Assembly (NCBI GenBank): GCA_003134555.1
Contig: PLBO01000152.1
Span: forward strand, 98,048 to 140,420
Source: Actinomycetota bacterium
GTDB taxonomy: Bacteria > Actinomycetota > Acidimicrobiia > IMCC26256 > PALSA-610
DNA: 42,373 nt
Direction of reading: 5' to 3'
The first letter of the stretch is position 1; each line of letters begins with the position of its first letter. Below are positions 26,209-33,904 of the stretch, one piece after another. The translations under genes were made by a program, and so were the position numbers. The notes under the pieces were generated by a model, which made no database searches, was not told the DNA's origin, and saw nothing but the letters and a program-made list of their open reading frames with translations.

Positions 26209-27519
26209 TTACGCGTCGGCGTCGAGCCGGACCAGATCCGAGTCGGTCTCTCGACGCACCACGAGGCGCGCCGAGCCATCTCGGACGAACACCACGGCCG
26301 GCCGGGTGACCTTGTTGTAATTCGACGCCATGGAGTGGCAGTACGCGCCGGTGACCGGCGTCGCGAGTACCTCGCCGATCGCGACGCCGCTCGGCAGCCG
26401 GGCGTCGCGCACGACGATGTCGCCCTGCTCGCAATGCTTGCCCGCGATCGTGACGATCGCGGGCCGATCGGCGGTGGCCCGCGCAGGCAGGAACGTTTCG
26501 TAGCGCGCGCCATAGGTGACCGGGCGCAGGTTGTCGCTCATTCCGCCGTCGACCGCGACGTAGGTGCGCACGCCTTCTATCTCCTTGATGGTGCCGATGG
26601 TGTAGAGCGTGATGCCGGCCGGCGCGACGATCGACCGTCCGGGCTCGGTGAGCAGTTGTGGGCGCGAGCGCACGCCCGCGTCGGCGAGCGCCTTGCCGAC
26701 CGCCTCGTGTACCGCGGTCGCGTACTGCTCGATCGTGGGCGACTCGTCGTCGGACAGATAGCGCACACCGAGGCCACCACCGAGGTTGAGCTCTTCGACC
26801 GCAGCACCGGCTTCGACCTCGATCGCGCGGACGAGGCCGACCATCTTGTCGACCGCACGCTCGAAGGAGTCGAGGCGGAACACCTGCGATCCGATGTGAC
26901 AGTGCACGCCCGCGAACCGGAGCACGCCACCGGTGACGACGCGCTGCACGGCTGCCAGCGCCTCGCCGCTGTCGAGACCGAACCCGAACTTCGAGTCCTC
27001 GACGCCGGTCTCGATGTACTCGTGGGTATGCGCCTCGACGCCGGGCGTGACCCGTATGTGCACCCGGGGCGCCGGCAGCCCGTCGCGCACAAGAGTCTCG
27101 AGTCGTTCGAGCTCGCTCGTCGAGTCGACAGCGATACGCCCGACACCGGCCTCGAGCGCGGTTCGCAGCTCGGCCGTCGACTTGTTGTTGCCGTGGAAGA
27201 CGATCCGCTCGGGCGGGAAACCGGCAGCCAGCGCGACGTACAGCTCGCCACCGGTCGCGACATCGAGGTGCAATCCCTCCTCGTGCACGAGGCGCGCCAT
27301 CGCGACACACAGGAACGCCTTGCTCGCATATGCCACCCCCTCACCGAAGGCGGAGCGGTAGACACGACAGCGAGCGCGGATGTCGGCTTCGTCGTAGACG
27401 TACAGCGGCGTGCCGAACCGCTCGGCCAGCGACGCGAGGTCGACGCCGGCGATCGCGACCCGGCCCGAGTCGTCGACAGTCGCCGACGCGGGGAGCAGCG
27501 AGACGTCGAACGCGCTCAC
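26209..27519 (-). CDS. lysA: Diaminopimelate decarboxylase
   Basis: A PLP enzyme that decarboxylates meso-diaminopimelate to lysine. The 436 residues form an alanine-racemase-type barrel with Lys67 in AYASKAFLC, FHGNNKS, VHCHIGSQV (His and Gly-rich phosphate region), NLGGGLGVRY, EPGRSIVAPAG and the C-terminal domain with GKHCEQGD (active-site Cys) and GAYCHSMASNYN. GTG 27519 overlaps the argS stop (GTGA). Lysine, threonine and arginine-tRNA genes share this transcript. Confidence 0.96.
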   Translation of the reverse strand: MSAFDVSLLPASATVDDSGRVAIAGVDLASLAERFGTPLYVYDEADIRARCRVYRSAFGEGVAYASKAFLCVAMARLVHEEGLHLDVATGGELYVALAAGFPPERIVFHGNNKSTAELRTALEAGVGRIAVDSTSELERLETLVRDGLPAPRVHIRVTPGVEAHTHEYIETGVEDSKFGFGLDSGEALAAVQRVVTGGVLRFAGVHCHIGSQVFRLDSFERAVDKMVGLVRAIEVEAGAAVEELNLGGGLGVRYLSDDESPTIEQYATAVHEAVGKALADAGVRSRPQLLTEPGRSIVAPAGITLYTIGTIKEIEGVRTYVAVDGGMSDNLRPVTYGARYETFLPARATADRPAIVTIAGKHCEQGDIVVRDARLPSGVAIGEVLATPVTGAYCHSMASNYNKVTRPAVVFVRDGSARLVVRRETDSDLVRLDADA

Positions 27520-29171
27520 GCGTCGAACACGTCCTCGTCGCGATCGAGCCGGGTCATCTCCTCGGGCGCGTGCACTCCAAGGACGCCAAGCGCGTTGGCG
27601 AGCCCGATCCGGCACGCTTCCGTGAGCCAGAGCCGCGCCTGGGTGAGTTCCGCGTCGTCGGAGAGCACCTTGCAGTCGCGATAGAAGCCGTGGAACACGC
27701 CCGCGAAGTCGCGGGCCCACGTGCTGATCTTCTGCGGCGCACGGACCTCGGCCGCCTCGTGAACCGCGTCGGGGTAGTTGGCGAGCGCGCGCAGCAGCTC
27801 GGCCTCGCGCTCGTGGACGAGCGGCGACAGGTCGACCTCGGCCAGCGGTCTGCGCACCACGTCCGCGCTCTCGGCCCTCCGGCCGATCGACGCGATGCGT
27901 GCGTGCGCGTACTGCACGTAGTACACGGGGTTCTCGCGCGACTGCTCGGTCACGACGTCGAGGTCGAACGTCTGAGCCGTGTCGATGCCCTGCAGCAGGA
28001 ACGTCATGCGCGCGACATCGGGATCGACCTCGTCGAGGATGTCGGCGAGCGTGACGATGTTGCCGGTTCGCTTCGACATCCGAACCTCTAGGCCGTCCTT
28101 CACCACCTTCACGAACTGCCCGAGGATGATCTCCGGCTCGCCGGCCTCGAAACCGAGCGCCTGCATGCCCGCCTGTAACGACTTCACCTGTCCGTGATGG
28201 TCGGCGCCCCAGATGTCGATCAGGTGCGTGAAGCCCCGACGGAACTTGTCGCGGTGGTACGCGAGGTCGTTGCAGAGATACGTCGTGCTGCCGTCACTGC
28301 GAACGAGGACGCGGTCGCGTTGGTCGCCGAAGTCGGTGGACCGCAACCAGCGCGCACCGTCGCGCTCGTAGACGAAGCCCTTTTCGGTGAGCTGCGCGAG
28401 CACGTCGGCCACCTCGCCGCGCTCGTGCAGCGTGCGCTCGGAGAACCAGGTGTCGAAGCGCACACCGACCCGCTCCAGGTCGGCCCGCAAGCTCTGCACG
28501 ACGTGCCGGTAACCCCACTCGCACGCATCGTCGGGCGTGACGTCGTCACCGAGCTCGGCGTGGAGCTGCGCCGCCATGTCGACGAGGTACTGGCCGTGGT
28601 AGCCGTCTTCGGGCGGCTCGACGTCGCGGTAGCGCGCGTAGAGCGAGTCCCGAAACTTGTCGAGCTGCGCGCCGGCGTCGTTGAGGTAGTACTCGCGGTG
28701 CACCTCGGCACCCTGCGCGGCGAGCAGGTTGGCGATGGCGTCTCCGACCGCGACCCACCGCCCACCGCCGGCGTGCAAGGGCCCGGTGGGATTCGCCGAC
28801 ACGAACTCGAGGTTGATCCGCCAGCCCGTGAGCACCGTCGAGCGGCCGTATTGATCCCCCGCCGCGACCACAGTGCGCAAGACGTCGTGCAACCAGGTCG
28901 GCGCGAGAAAGAGGTTGAGGAAGCCGGGACGGGCAATCTCGACCTTCGCGAGATGCGGGACGGCATCGGCCTCGAGCGCGTCCTTGACCCGTTCCGCGAT
29001 GTCGAGCGGGTTGGCGCCGACGACACGGTTGAGTTGGAGCGCCACATTCGACGCCCAGTCGCCGTGCTCACGGCTGCGAGCCGGGTCGAGCCCGATGCCT
29101 CCGGGCGGTTCGGGAAGACCCGCCCGGTCGAGCGCGCGACCCAGCGCCGTACGAAGGTCGTCTCGAATCAT
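27516..29171 (-). CDS. argS: Arginyl-tRNA synthetase
   Basis: Class I aminoacyl-tRNA synthetase that charges tRNA-Arg. The 551 residues comprise an N-terminal Add1 domain (REHGDWASNVALQL) and the catalytic fold with SANPTGPLHAGGGRW; the HxGG form replaces HIGH, as is usual in actinobacterial ArgRS. These are followed by EYYLNDAGAQ, WGADHHGQVKSL, VRMSKRTGN (KMSKS counterpart) and a helical anticodon-binding domain (NPVYYVQYAHARI). ATG 29171 is the start. It is the first gene of the argS-lysA-AbiEi-hom-thrC chain and lies divergent from the GGDEF gene. Confidence 0.97.
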   Translation of the reverse strand: MIRDDLRTALGRALDRAGLPEPPGGIGLDPARSREHGDWASNVALQLNRVVGANPLDIAERVKDALEADAVPHLAKVEIARPGFLNLFLAPTWLHDVLRTVVAAGDQYGRSTVLTGWRINLEFVSANPTGPLHAGGGRWVAVGDAIANLLAAQGAEVHREYYLNDAGAQLDKFRDSLYARYRDVEPPEDGYHGQYLVDMAAQLHAELGDDVTPDDACEWGYRHVVQSLRADLERVGVRFDTWFSERTLHERGEVADVLAQLTEKGFVYERDGARWLRSTDFGDQRDRVLVRSDGSTTYLCNDLAYHRDKFRRGFTHLIDIWGADHHGQVKSLQAGMQALGFEAGEPEIILGQFVKVVKDGLEVRMSKRTGNIVTLADILDEVDPDVARMTFLLQGIDTAQTFDLDVVTEQSRENPVYYVQYAHARIASIGRRAESADVVRRPLAEVDLSPLVHEREAELLRALANYPDAVHEAAEVRAPQKISTWARDFAGVFHGFYRDCKVLSDDAELTQARLWLTEACRIGLANALGVLGVHAPEEMTRLDRDEDVFDA

Positions 29172-29254
29172 GAGGGCGAGATCACGGAGGCTGGCACAGG
29201 ATTCGCAGGGGTGAGCGATCGTACATTGTGGTCAACGTGACACCTTGTCCCATT

Positions 29255-29283
29255 TTCACGCGAGGCGCGCACGTCACTATGCT
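29255..29283 (+). promoter_or_regulatory. Candidate promoter for the GGDEF gene pair
   Basis: TTCACG (29255-29260), a 17-base spacer and TATGCT (29278-29283) give a plausible though imperfect promoter on the plus strand. Transcription would begin near 29290, at the first of three tandem repeats, leaving a leader of about 125 bases before GTG 29415. Confidence 0.35.
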
Positions 29284-29288
29284 GAGCG

Positions 29289-29357
29289 AGCAAGCGGGGA
29301 CACGGTTTCACAGCAAGCGGGGTCAGGGTTTTCAGGCAGGCGGGGTCAGGGTTTCAG
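29289..29357 (+). repeat. Three tandem 23-base direct repeats
   Basis: Units begin at 29289, 29312 and 29335, each with the core GCGGGG(T/A)CA(G/C)GGTTT. Units 2 and 3 share the 15-base core GCGGGGTCAGGGTTT exactly; unit 1 differs at two core positions. They lie in the non-coding gap 29172-29414, between the divergent argS and GGDEF genes and probably in the GGDEF leader. No other copies were noticed in the window. Confidence 0.7.
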
Positions 29358-29414
29358 AGCGGGCTGCGTACCTCTTGGTCGCGTTGCCGTTGCGATGGTC
29401 CAGGGAGGGCATGA

Positions 29415-30296
29415 GTGTCGCAACAGTCGAGTATCGCTCGTGGGCTCGGGGCGCTGTTCCCCGGTCCGGCGGGCCATCGCGCGACAAGCTCCGTCTCGGC
29501 CGGCATCGATGCTCCCAGCGGGGTAAAGCGGATGAATGCGCTCGGCGAGGCGTTGGCCTCATCGGTTGCCACCAGCGAATCGGGCATCGCAATTATCTAC
29601 AAGGCTCTCGACGCGCTCGTCGAAGAGTTCGAGCTCGACGACGCCGCGGTGGTGGTCGAGGAAGCGAGCCTCGGCCTGCAGGTGTTCTGCGCCGGCCGCC
29701 GCCCGCTCGGTGCCGACGACGAAGAGTTACTCGTTTCCCCGCCCGGCCTCTACACCCGCCCCGCGCTCGACGACCACAGCTTCGACCGCTCGCTCCTGCT
29801 GACCCTCTGCGTTCTCGCGCTGCGCCTCGACGTGCAGCGGTACGACGCCTGGCACGACGCGCTCACCGGGCTGTACGACCGCCGCAGCTTCGACCGTCTG
29901 CTCGAGATGGCGATCGCGCGCAGTACCCGGTACGGCTGGCCGTTCACGCTGGTCATGCTCGATCTCGACCATCTCAAGACCATCAACGACGAGCAGGGCC
30001 ACCAGGCGGGCGACGCGGTGCTGCGCGATCTCGGGGTTCGCTTCCGGAGCGCGCTTCGATTCGGCGACAACGCGGGCCGCATCGGTGGCGACGAGTTCGC
30101 GATGATCCTCCCGAACACCGAGCCCGACCTCGTACCGGCGTTGCTCGACCGTGTGCGACGGGCCGACGGTGTAGAGACCGCGTGCCCCGCGTTCTCGTTC
30201 GGGGTCGCGCAGTGCCCGCACGAGGCGACGGAATTCGACAAGCTCGTGCAACTCGCCGACGCGCGACTCTACGAAGCGAAGCGGGCGAAGCGATGA
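29415..30296 (+). CDS. Diguanylate cyclase (GGDEF domain), soluble
   Basis: Makes cyclic di-GMP from two GTP. The 293-residue protein has an N-terminal region of about 140 residues that I do not recognise (it includes LDALVEEFELDDAAVVVEEASLGLQVF, GAF-like in flavour). A GGDEF domain follows: DALTGLYDRRSFDRLL, LDLDHLKTINDEQGHQAGD, the active GGDEF at 224-228 and FSFGVAQCP. An inhibitory I-site RxxD (RFGD, 216-219) is present five residues before it. GTG 29415 has AGGGAGG 6 bases upstream. No membrane segment is seen, so it is cytoplasmic. The stop overlaps the next gene by four bases. Confidence 0.9.
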   Translation: MSQQSSIARGLGALFPGPAGHRATSSVSAGIDAPSGVKRMNALGEALASSVATSESGIAIIYKALDALVEEFELDDAAVVVEEASLGLQVFCAGRRPLGADDEELLVSPPGLYTRPALDDHSFDRSLLLTLCVLALRLDVQRYDAWHDALTGLYDRRSFDRLLEMAIARSTRYGWPFTLVMLDLDHLKTINDEQGHQAGDAVLRDLGVRFRSALRFGDNAGRIGGDEFAMILPNTEPDLVPALLDRVRRADGVETACPAFSFGVAQCPHEATEFDKLVQLADARLYEAKRAKR

Positions 30297-31024
30297 GCCG
30301 GCCGGCGCGCGTCGAAGCGGTCTGGTCGATCGACGACCTCGAGCTCGAACTGCGCAAGCTCCCCGGCGTGCGCTCCGCGGGCTTCGACGAGTCCGACGAC
30401 GTGTTGCTCGTGCAACTGCACGTCGCCGATCGCAAGGAGAGCATCGATCGCACCGACCGCGACGACCAACCGGTGCCCATCTCGGCGTCGCGTATCGCGG
30501 CCCGGCATTCCGATCGCCCGGTCGCGGTAGAAGTCGTGCGGTGGCGCACCGCCCCCTCCGTCGCTCCACAACTCGCGGCGCCCGCGCCGTCCGAGACCAC
30601 GGCGCCGGTCGAGTCCACCGAGACTGACGCGGCCGAATTCGAAGGAGCCGGCGAGCCGACTCGAGCCCGACTGCTCGCGGTGCTCGCGTTTCCCGATACC
30701 GACGAGCTCGAAGTCCACCTCGTTTTCGGCGCCAAGCGCACCATCGGTCGCGCCCCCGTGAGCAGAGGAATCGAAGGTGCGGTCACCGCGACCATCGACG
30801 CGGTCGGCGAGCTCGGCACCGGGATCGACGCGCGCCTGGGTTGGGTACGCGCGCTCGAAGAAGCGGGCGACGACAACCACCCGGCCGTCGTCGCGGTCGC
30901 GCTCGCGGGCGTCGACACCCGCTCGCCGTTGCGCTACGGAATGGCGGCCGGCACGAGCCTGATCGACGCGGCCGCCCGCGCCACGCTCGACGCACTGAAC
31001 CGCCGTCTGAGCCGCGCGGGCTAG
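30293..31024 (+). CDS. Hypothetical protein coupled to the GGDEF gene
   Basis: A 243-residue soluble protein that I do not recognise. The N-terminal 50 residues (VEAVWSIDDLELELRKLPGVRSAGF...VLLVQLHVADR) look like a small alpha/beta domain. A variable Pro/Ala/Thr linker (about 85-120) follows. The C-terminal half reads ARLLAVLAFPDTDELEVHLVFG, RAPVSRGIEGAVTATIDAVGELG and ends in YGMAAGTSLIDAAARATLDALNRRL. ATG 30293 overlaps the GGDEF stop (ATGA). The same frame is open through the GGDEF gene, which is why a longer reading frame appears; the short start is supported by coupling. It may be a partner or effector of the diguanylate cyclase; this is inference. Confidence 0.7.
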   Translation: MSRPARVEAVWSIDDLELELRKLPGVRSAGFDESDDVLLVQLHVADRKESIDRTDRDDQPVPISASRIAARHSDRPVAVEVVRWRTAPSVAPQLAAPAPSETTAPVESTETDAAEFEGAGEPTRARLLAVLAFPDTDELEVHLVFGAKRTIGRAPVSRGIEGAVTATIDAVGELGTGIDARLGWVRALEEAGDDNHPAVVAVALAGVDTRSPLRYGMAAGTSLIDAAARATLDALNRRLSRAG

Positions 31025-31025
31025 C

Positions 31026-31358
31026 GGCGAGCTGGCCTACTTCATTGGCGCTCGACTCGGCCGAGCCCACTGCGCGCTGTGCGACATCACCCACGGGCTC
31101 GTCCGCGAGCGCGCCGCCTGGAAGACGTTCCGTGTTGGGCTTCCGGTCCAGTTCGACCTCTACCATCGCGATGATCAACCCGCCGACACTCGACTCCCAA
31201 CCGGGGGCAATGTCCCTGTTGTGCTCGCCGAGACCGACGACGAGTACGTCGCGGTGCTCGGACCCGCCGAACTCGTGTCGTGCGGCGGGTCGATCGAACA
31301 TTTCGCTCACGCCATCGAGACTGCGCTCACGCGAGTCAGGTTGAGTTGGCCGAGCTGA
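31026..31358 (+). pseudogene. 5'-truncated remnant of a conserved-type hypothetical gene
   Basis: From 31026 to the TGA at 31356-31358 one frame reads as good protein: GELAYFIGARLG, AHCALCDITHG, ERAAWKTFRVGLPVQFDLYHR, VVLAETDDEYVAVLGPAEL and SCGGSIEHFAHAIETAL. No ATG, GTG or TTG start exists between the in-frame stop at 31008-31010 and this block. The N-terminal 10-20 residues expected before GELAY are missing. The two cysteines in HCALC may bind a metal. The upstream gene ends two bases before, so a deletion probably joined them. The family is unnamed. Confidence 0.65.
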
Positions 31359-31491
31359 TCGGGGAGGTCTGGAGCGGCGGAGACCACGCGGCGAGTACCG
31401 ATCGATCTCCTCTTTGTTGTCAAGGGCTGTTCGTTGGTCCGGTCGCGGCGGGTTGTGGTGTTCTGGGCAGCCGGGTTCTAGCGTTGGGCCG

Positions 31492-32618
31492 GGTCCGGGA
31501 GTGGTTCTTCCGAAGCGCCGGTGTTTGGGGTTCGAAGCCGGTCACGCTGGATTGATGAGTCGTCCCCGCTTGCCCTCCCGGGCCCGCTTTGGTTCGTGCT
31601 GCGTCGGCGCGGAGTTGGCGGTAGATCGTGTCGGTGATCCGCCGCTTCAGCGCCGCCGCGTAACGCTTGTTTCTTCGTCTTGCCGGCAGCGAGTTTGCGG
31701 TCGTAGAACGCGCGCCCCGGCGAGTGACGGTGACGAATCTGCGTGACGGCCGCGATGTGGATCGCATGGTTCAACTGGCGGTTCCCGCGTAACGAGAGCC
31801 GTCGGATGGAGCGGCCGCCGTATTCGAACTCGATCGGAGCGGTCCCCGCGTACGCGGCGTAGTGGTCGCGGTCAGCGAACCGGTTGATGTTGCGCGTGTG
31901 ACCGATCACCATCGCCGCGACGACCGGTCCGACACCGAAGATGTCAGTCATCGTCGTGCCCGACGCGTGCACCGCGGCTTCGAGACGTCGTTTCGAGGTG
32001 CGCATTTGGGTGTCGAGGTGACGGAGATCGTCGAGATGTTCACACGCGAGGTCGTGGCGGATCTGCGCGACCGGATCAGCGGGTGCGACACAGTCGAGAA
32101 GTTCCTAGGCGGCCCGCACCGTCATTTCCTTGGAAATACCGCCCGGAACGAGCTCGATCAGCAGCGCATGGAGCCGACATGCGCTTCGGTTCCGGGCCCG
32201 GCCCAGATCTCGATGCCGTTTCGCCAACAACCGCAGCACCTCCGCATGATCCGCTGGTTGCACCGGCTGCACGCCAGGCGCACGCGCGGCAATCGCGATC
32301 GACAGCGCGTCGTGACGATCCGTCTTTTGCGACTTCGTCGTTGCCAACACCCGCACCCGCGACGCCAACGCCGCCGGCACATCCAACACCCGCTCCCCGG
32401 CACCAACGAGCTGCTGCTCGAAGGAGATAAGCGAGCCCACCCGCGGACTCGACCGCCCAAACGCGTTCCCCGAACTCGGCTGCCCAGCCGAGCAACTGAT
32501 CGAGCTGACGCGGACCCGAACGCACCTGCAAGCTCGCGCACTGTTGTTCGTTCGCGTCGATCGCGACTGCCATGTGCGAACCCTTGCGCGGATCGACACC
32601 AATCACCACCACCCCCAT
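31492..32618 (-). pseudogene. IS110-family transposase, disrupted by two frameshifts and a stop
   Basis: The N-terminal DEDD (RuvC-like) domain is readable: VVIGVDPRKGSH (first Asp), WAVESAGGL (Glu) and KTDRHDALSIA (two Asp). The C-terminal Transposase_20 part reads MTDIFGVGPVVAAMVIG, HYAAYAGTAP and LRGNRQLNHAIHIAAV. Lesions are a one-base frameshift near 32420 (after ESAGGLAYLL), an in-frame TAG at 32107-32105, and a frameshift near 31655 (before ALKRRITDTIYRQL). The residues after GTAPIE (FEYGG) lack the serine commonly seen there. The gene cannot make an intact enzyme. Confidence 0.88.
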
Positions 32619-32721
32619 CTGTCCCTCCCTCGCAAAAGCTCGTGTCGTGAGCGTCAGGGTGGGCACTCCTGATTCTGGAGGATCGTGCTCGCGCACCTCT
32701 TTCGAGCCACACCCCAACCGG
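31492..32721 (-). mobile_element. Degenerate IS110-family insertion sequence (copy 1)
   Basis: The element is built around a broken IS110/IS1111-type transposase on the minus strand. The 3' boundary is placed at 31492, where similarity with the second IS110 remnant of the window stops (both read GGTCCGGGA there on the plus strand). The 5' boundary is uncertain; a related GGTCCCGG lies at 32721, but the non-coding left end could reach 32870. IS110 elements have no terminal inverted repeats, so the ends cannot be fixed by inspection. With the second copy (same orientation, 38694-39285) it brackets a 7-kb transporter island. Confidence 0.7.
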
Positions 32722-32873
32722 TCCCGGCAGGCAGGAAACTCGATAGAAACCAGTCGGATCGCTCCGACGGCAGGCAGTTAGAGAACCACGCCCACCGGGA
32801 CCACCAACGCTACAAAACCCGCAGCGCCAGCGCCACGAACTCAATCAGGCAGATATGGCGCCGCTCCGGTGGG

Positions 32874-33086
32874 TCAGTTCGATTTCACGCCGCCGCGCTT
32901 CGCTCGTTGCCAGGTGTTCCAGTTCTGGAGCAAAACGACGACGCCTACTCCGGTCGCGAGCAGATACCACCCGCATCCCCACCAGTTTCGAGCAACCGCG
33001 TCGAGAACGCTCCGTATCACGAAGGCAGCCAGGATCGCGGCGCCGACGGTCAAGAAGCCGAGCGACCAACCGGGGGACCTTCTCAT
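32874..33086 (-). CDS. Small two-helix membrane protein (hypothetical)
   Basis: A 70-residue protein starting at ATG 33086 (MRRSPGWSLGFLTVG). It has two hydrophobic helices (about 8-27 and 38-56) separated by a short loop (RNWWGC) and a basic tail (QRAKRGGVKSN). No family is recognised. It lies between the IS110 left end and a single-pass membrane protein on the same strand. An upstream in-frame extension is not protein-like. Support comes from the clean membrane-protein pattern only. Confidence 0.5.
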   Translation of the reverse strand: MRRSPGWSLGFLTVGAAILAAFVIRSVLDAVARNWWGCGWYLLATGVGVVVLLQNWNTWQRAKRGGVKSN

Positions 33087-33175
33087 CGCACCATCATGCC
33101 CTTGACCGAGCGGGTACTCCAGCAACGCGTACCGATCGGCTGATCTGTACGCGGCGCTTGATGGTGAAGGTTGCG

Positions 33176-33802
33176 CTAGAGGGCTTGGCCGGTGACGACG
33201 TACGTCGATGTTGCGGTTCTGGTCCGCCTCCACGATCGGTATGTCACGGTGATGTGGCTGACGGACCACGCACCAGGACTTCGTGGCGTGACGGTGACGA
33301 CGAGAGCGGTCTGGCCGACGTGGTCAGGTTGCGGCGGCGGCGTGCAGAGCGTTGCGGTCGTCCCGCCCGTACATGACTCCTGCACGTTGTCGGGTGCGGG
33401 TTGTGCCACCCGGATCCCGTGTGCGCCGAGCGGCGTCGAACCCGGAATGCTTCCGTCCGCGTCTCCGATGCCGGACTGGCCCGGGCCGGTATGAATGATC
33501 GCGTAGTGCAAGTCGATGTTGGCCGAGTGCTTCGCAGTTGCGCTCTCGACGACGACGCTCGGGCCGCCGTGAGTTGTCAGGCCGACGCCGAAGCTCACCG
33601 AACTTCCGACCGGGACGGGATGGATCCCTAGGCCTGCGCCGTCCATCTTCAAGCGTGTTCCACCCTGATACCAGACATGTGCGGCGAACAACCCGACGAC
33701 AACGATCACAGCAACCGCAACCGCCCGAAGCCACGGTGAACCAATGTGCCGCTTCGGCTCGATGTCAGCTTCCGACCTGGCGACCGTGCTCGTCACACTC
33801 AT
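33176..33802 (-). CDS. Single-pass membrane-anchored extracellular protein (hypothetical)
   Basis: About 208 residues from ATG 33802 (MSVTSTVARSEADIEPK). A short cytoplasmic part is followed by one membrane helix (about 24-46, LRAVAVAVIVVVGLFAAHVWY). An outside domain of about 155 residues follows, Gly/Thr/Val-rich and probably beta-sandwich-like (SVSFGVGLTTHGGPSVVVESATA, HYAIIHTGPGQSG, TALVVTVTPRSPGAWSVSHITVTYR). Two cysteines (SCTGGTTATLC) could pair. No family is recognised. The gene is divergent from the ABC transporter (102-base gap), so it is a separate unit. Confidence 0.6.
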   Translation of the reverse strand: MSVTSTVARSEADIEPKRHIGSPWLRAVAVAVIVVVGLFAAHVWYQGGTRLKMDGAGLGIHPVPVGSSVSFGVGLTTHGGPSVVVESATAKHSANIDLHYAIIHTGPGQSGIGDADGSIPGSTPLGAHGIRVAQPAPDNVQESCTGGTTATLCTPPPQPDHVGQTALVVTVTPRSPGAWSVSHITVTYRSWRRTRTATSTYVVTGQAL

Positions 33803-33904
33803 ACGACACACACTGCCCGATCCCGAGCGCATCTGCGAGCGCGGCGACGGAGGTCGCTTGACGGGCATCGCACCGGACGAAAGCGGGCGTGACAGCATGA
33901 GTGC

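Noticed and set aside
25517-27310. Long minus-strand frame continuing upstream of the AbiEi-like gene through lysA
   Set aside because: Upstream of 26146 it is an out-of-frame shadow of lysA.
28750-28800. HAGG in place of HIGH in arginyl-tRNA synthetase as a defect
   Set aside because: The HxGG form is normal for actinobacterial ArgRS, and the rest of the enzyme is intact.
29221-29245. GTCA-N3-TGAC inverted repeat as an operator between argS and the GGDEF gene
   Set aside because: Arms of only four bases, with no clear promoter for argS placed around it; likely chance.
29228-31024. A 598-codon frame spanning the GGDEF gene and the following gene
   Set aside because: Only the part from 30293 is protein-like. 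The upstream part is the +2 frame of the GGDEF gene, Arg/Pro-rich with no motif, and the ATGA overlap marks the real start.
31492-31600. Conserved 95 bases at the 3' end of both IS110 copies as a 3' bridge RNA
   Set aside because: The conserved stretch reads as the transposase C-terminal tail (GPGGQAGTT type) in one frame, so its conservation is explained by coding.
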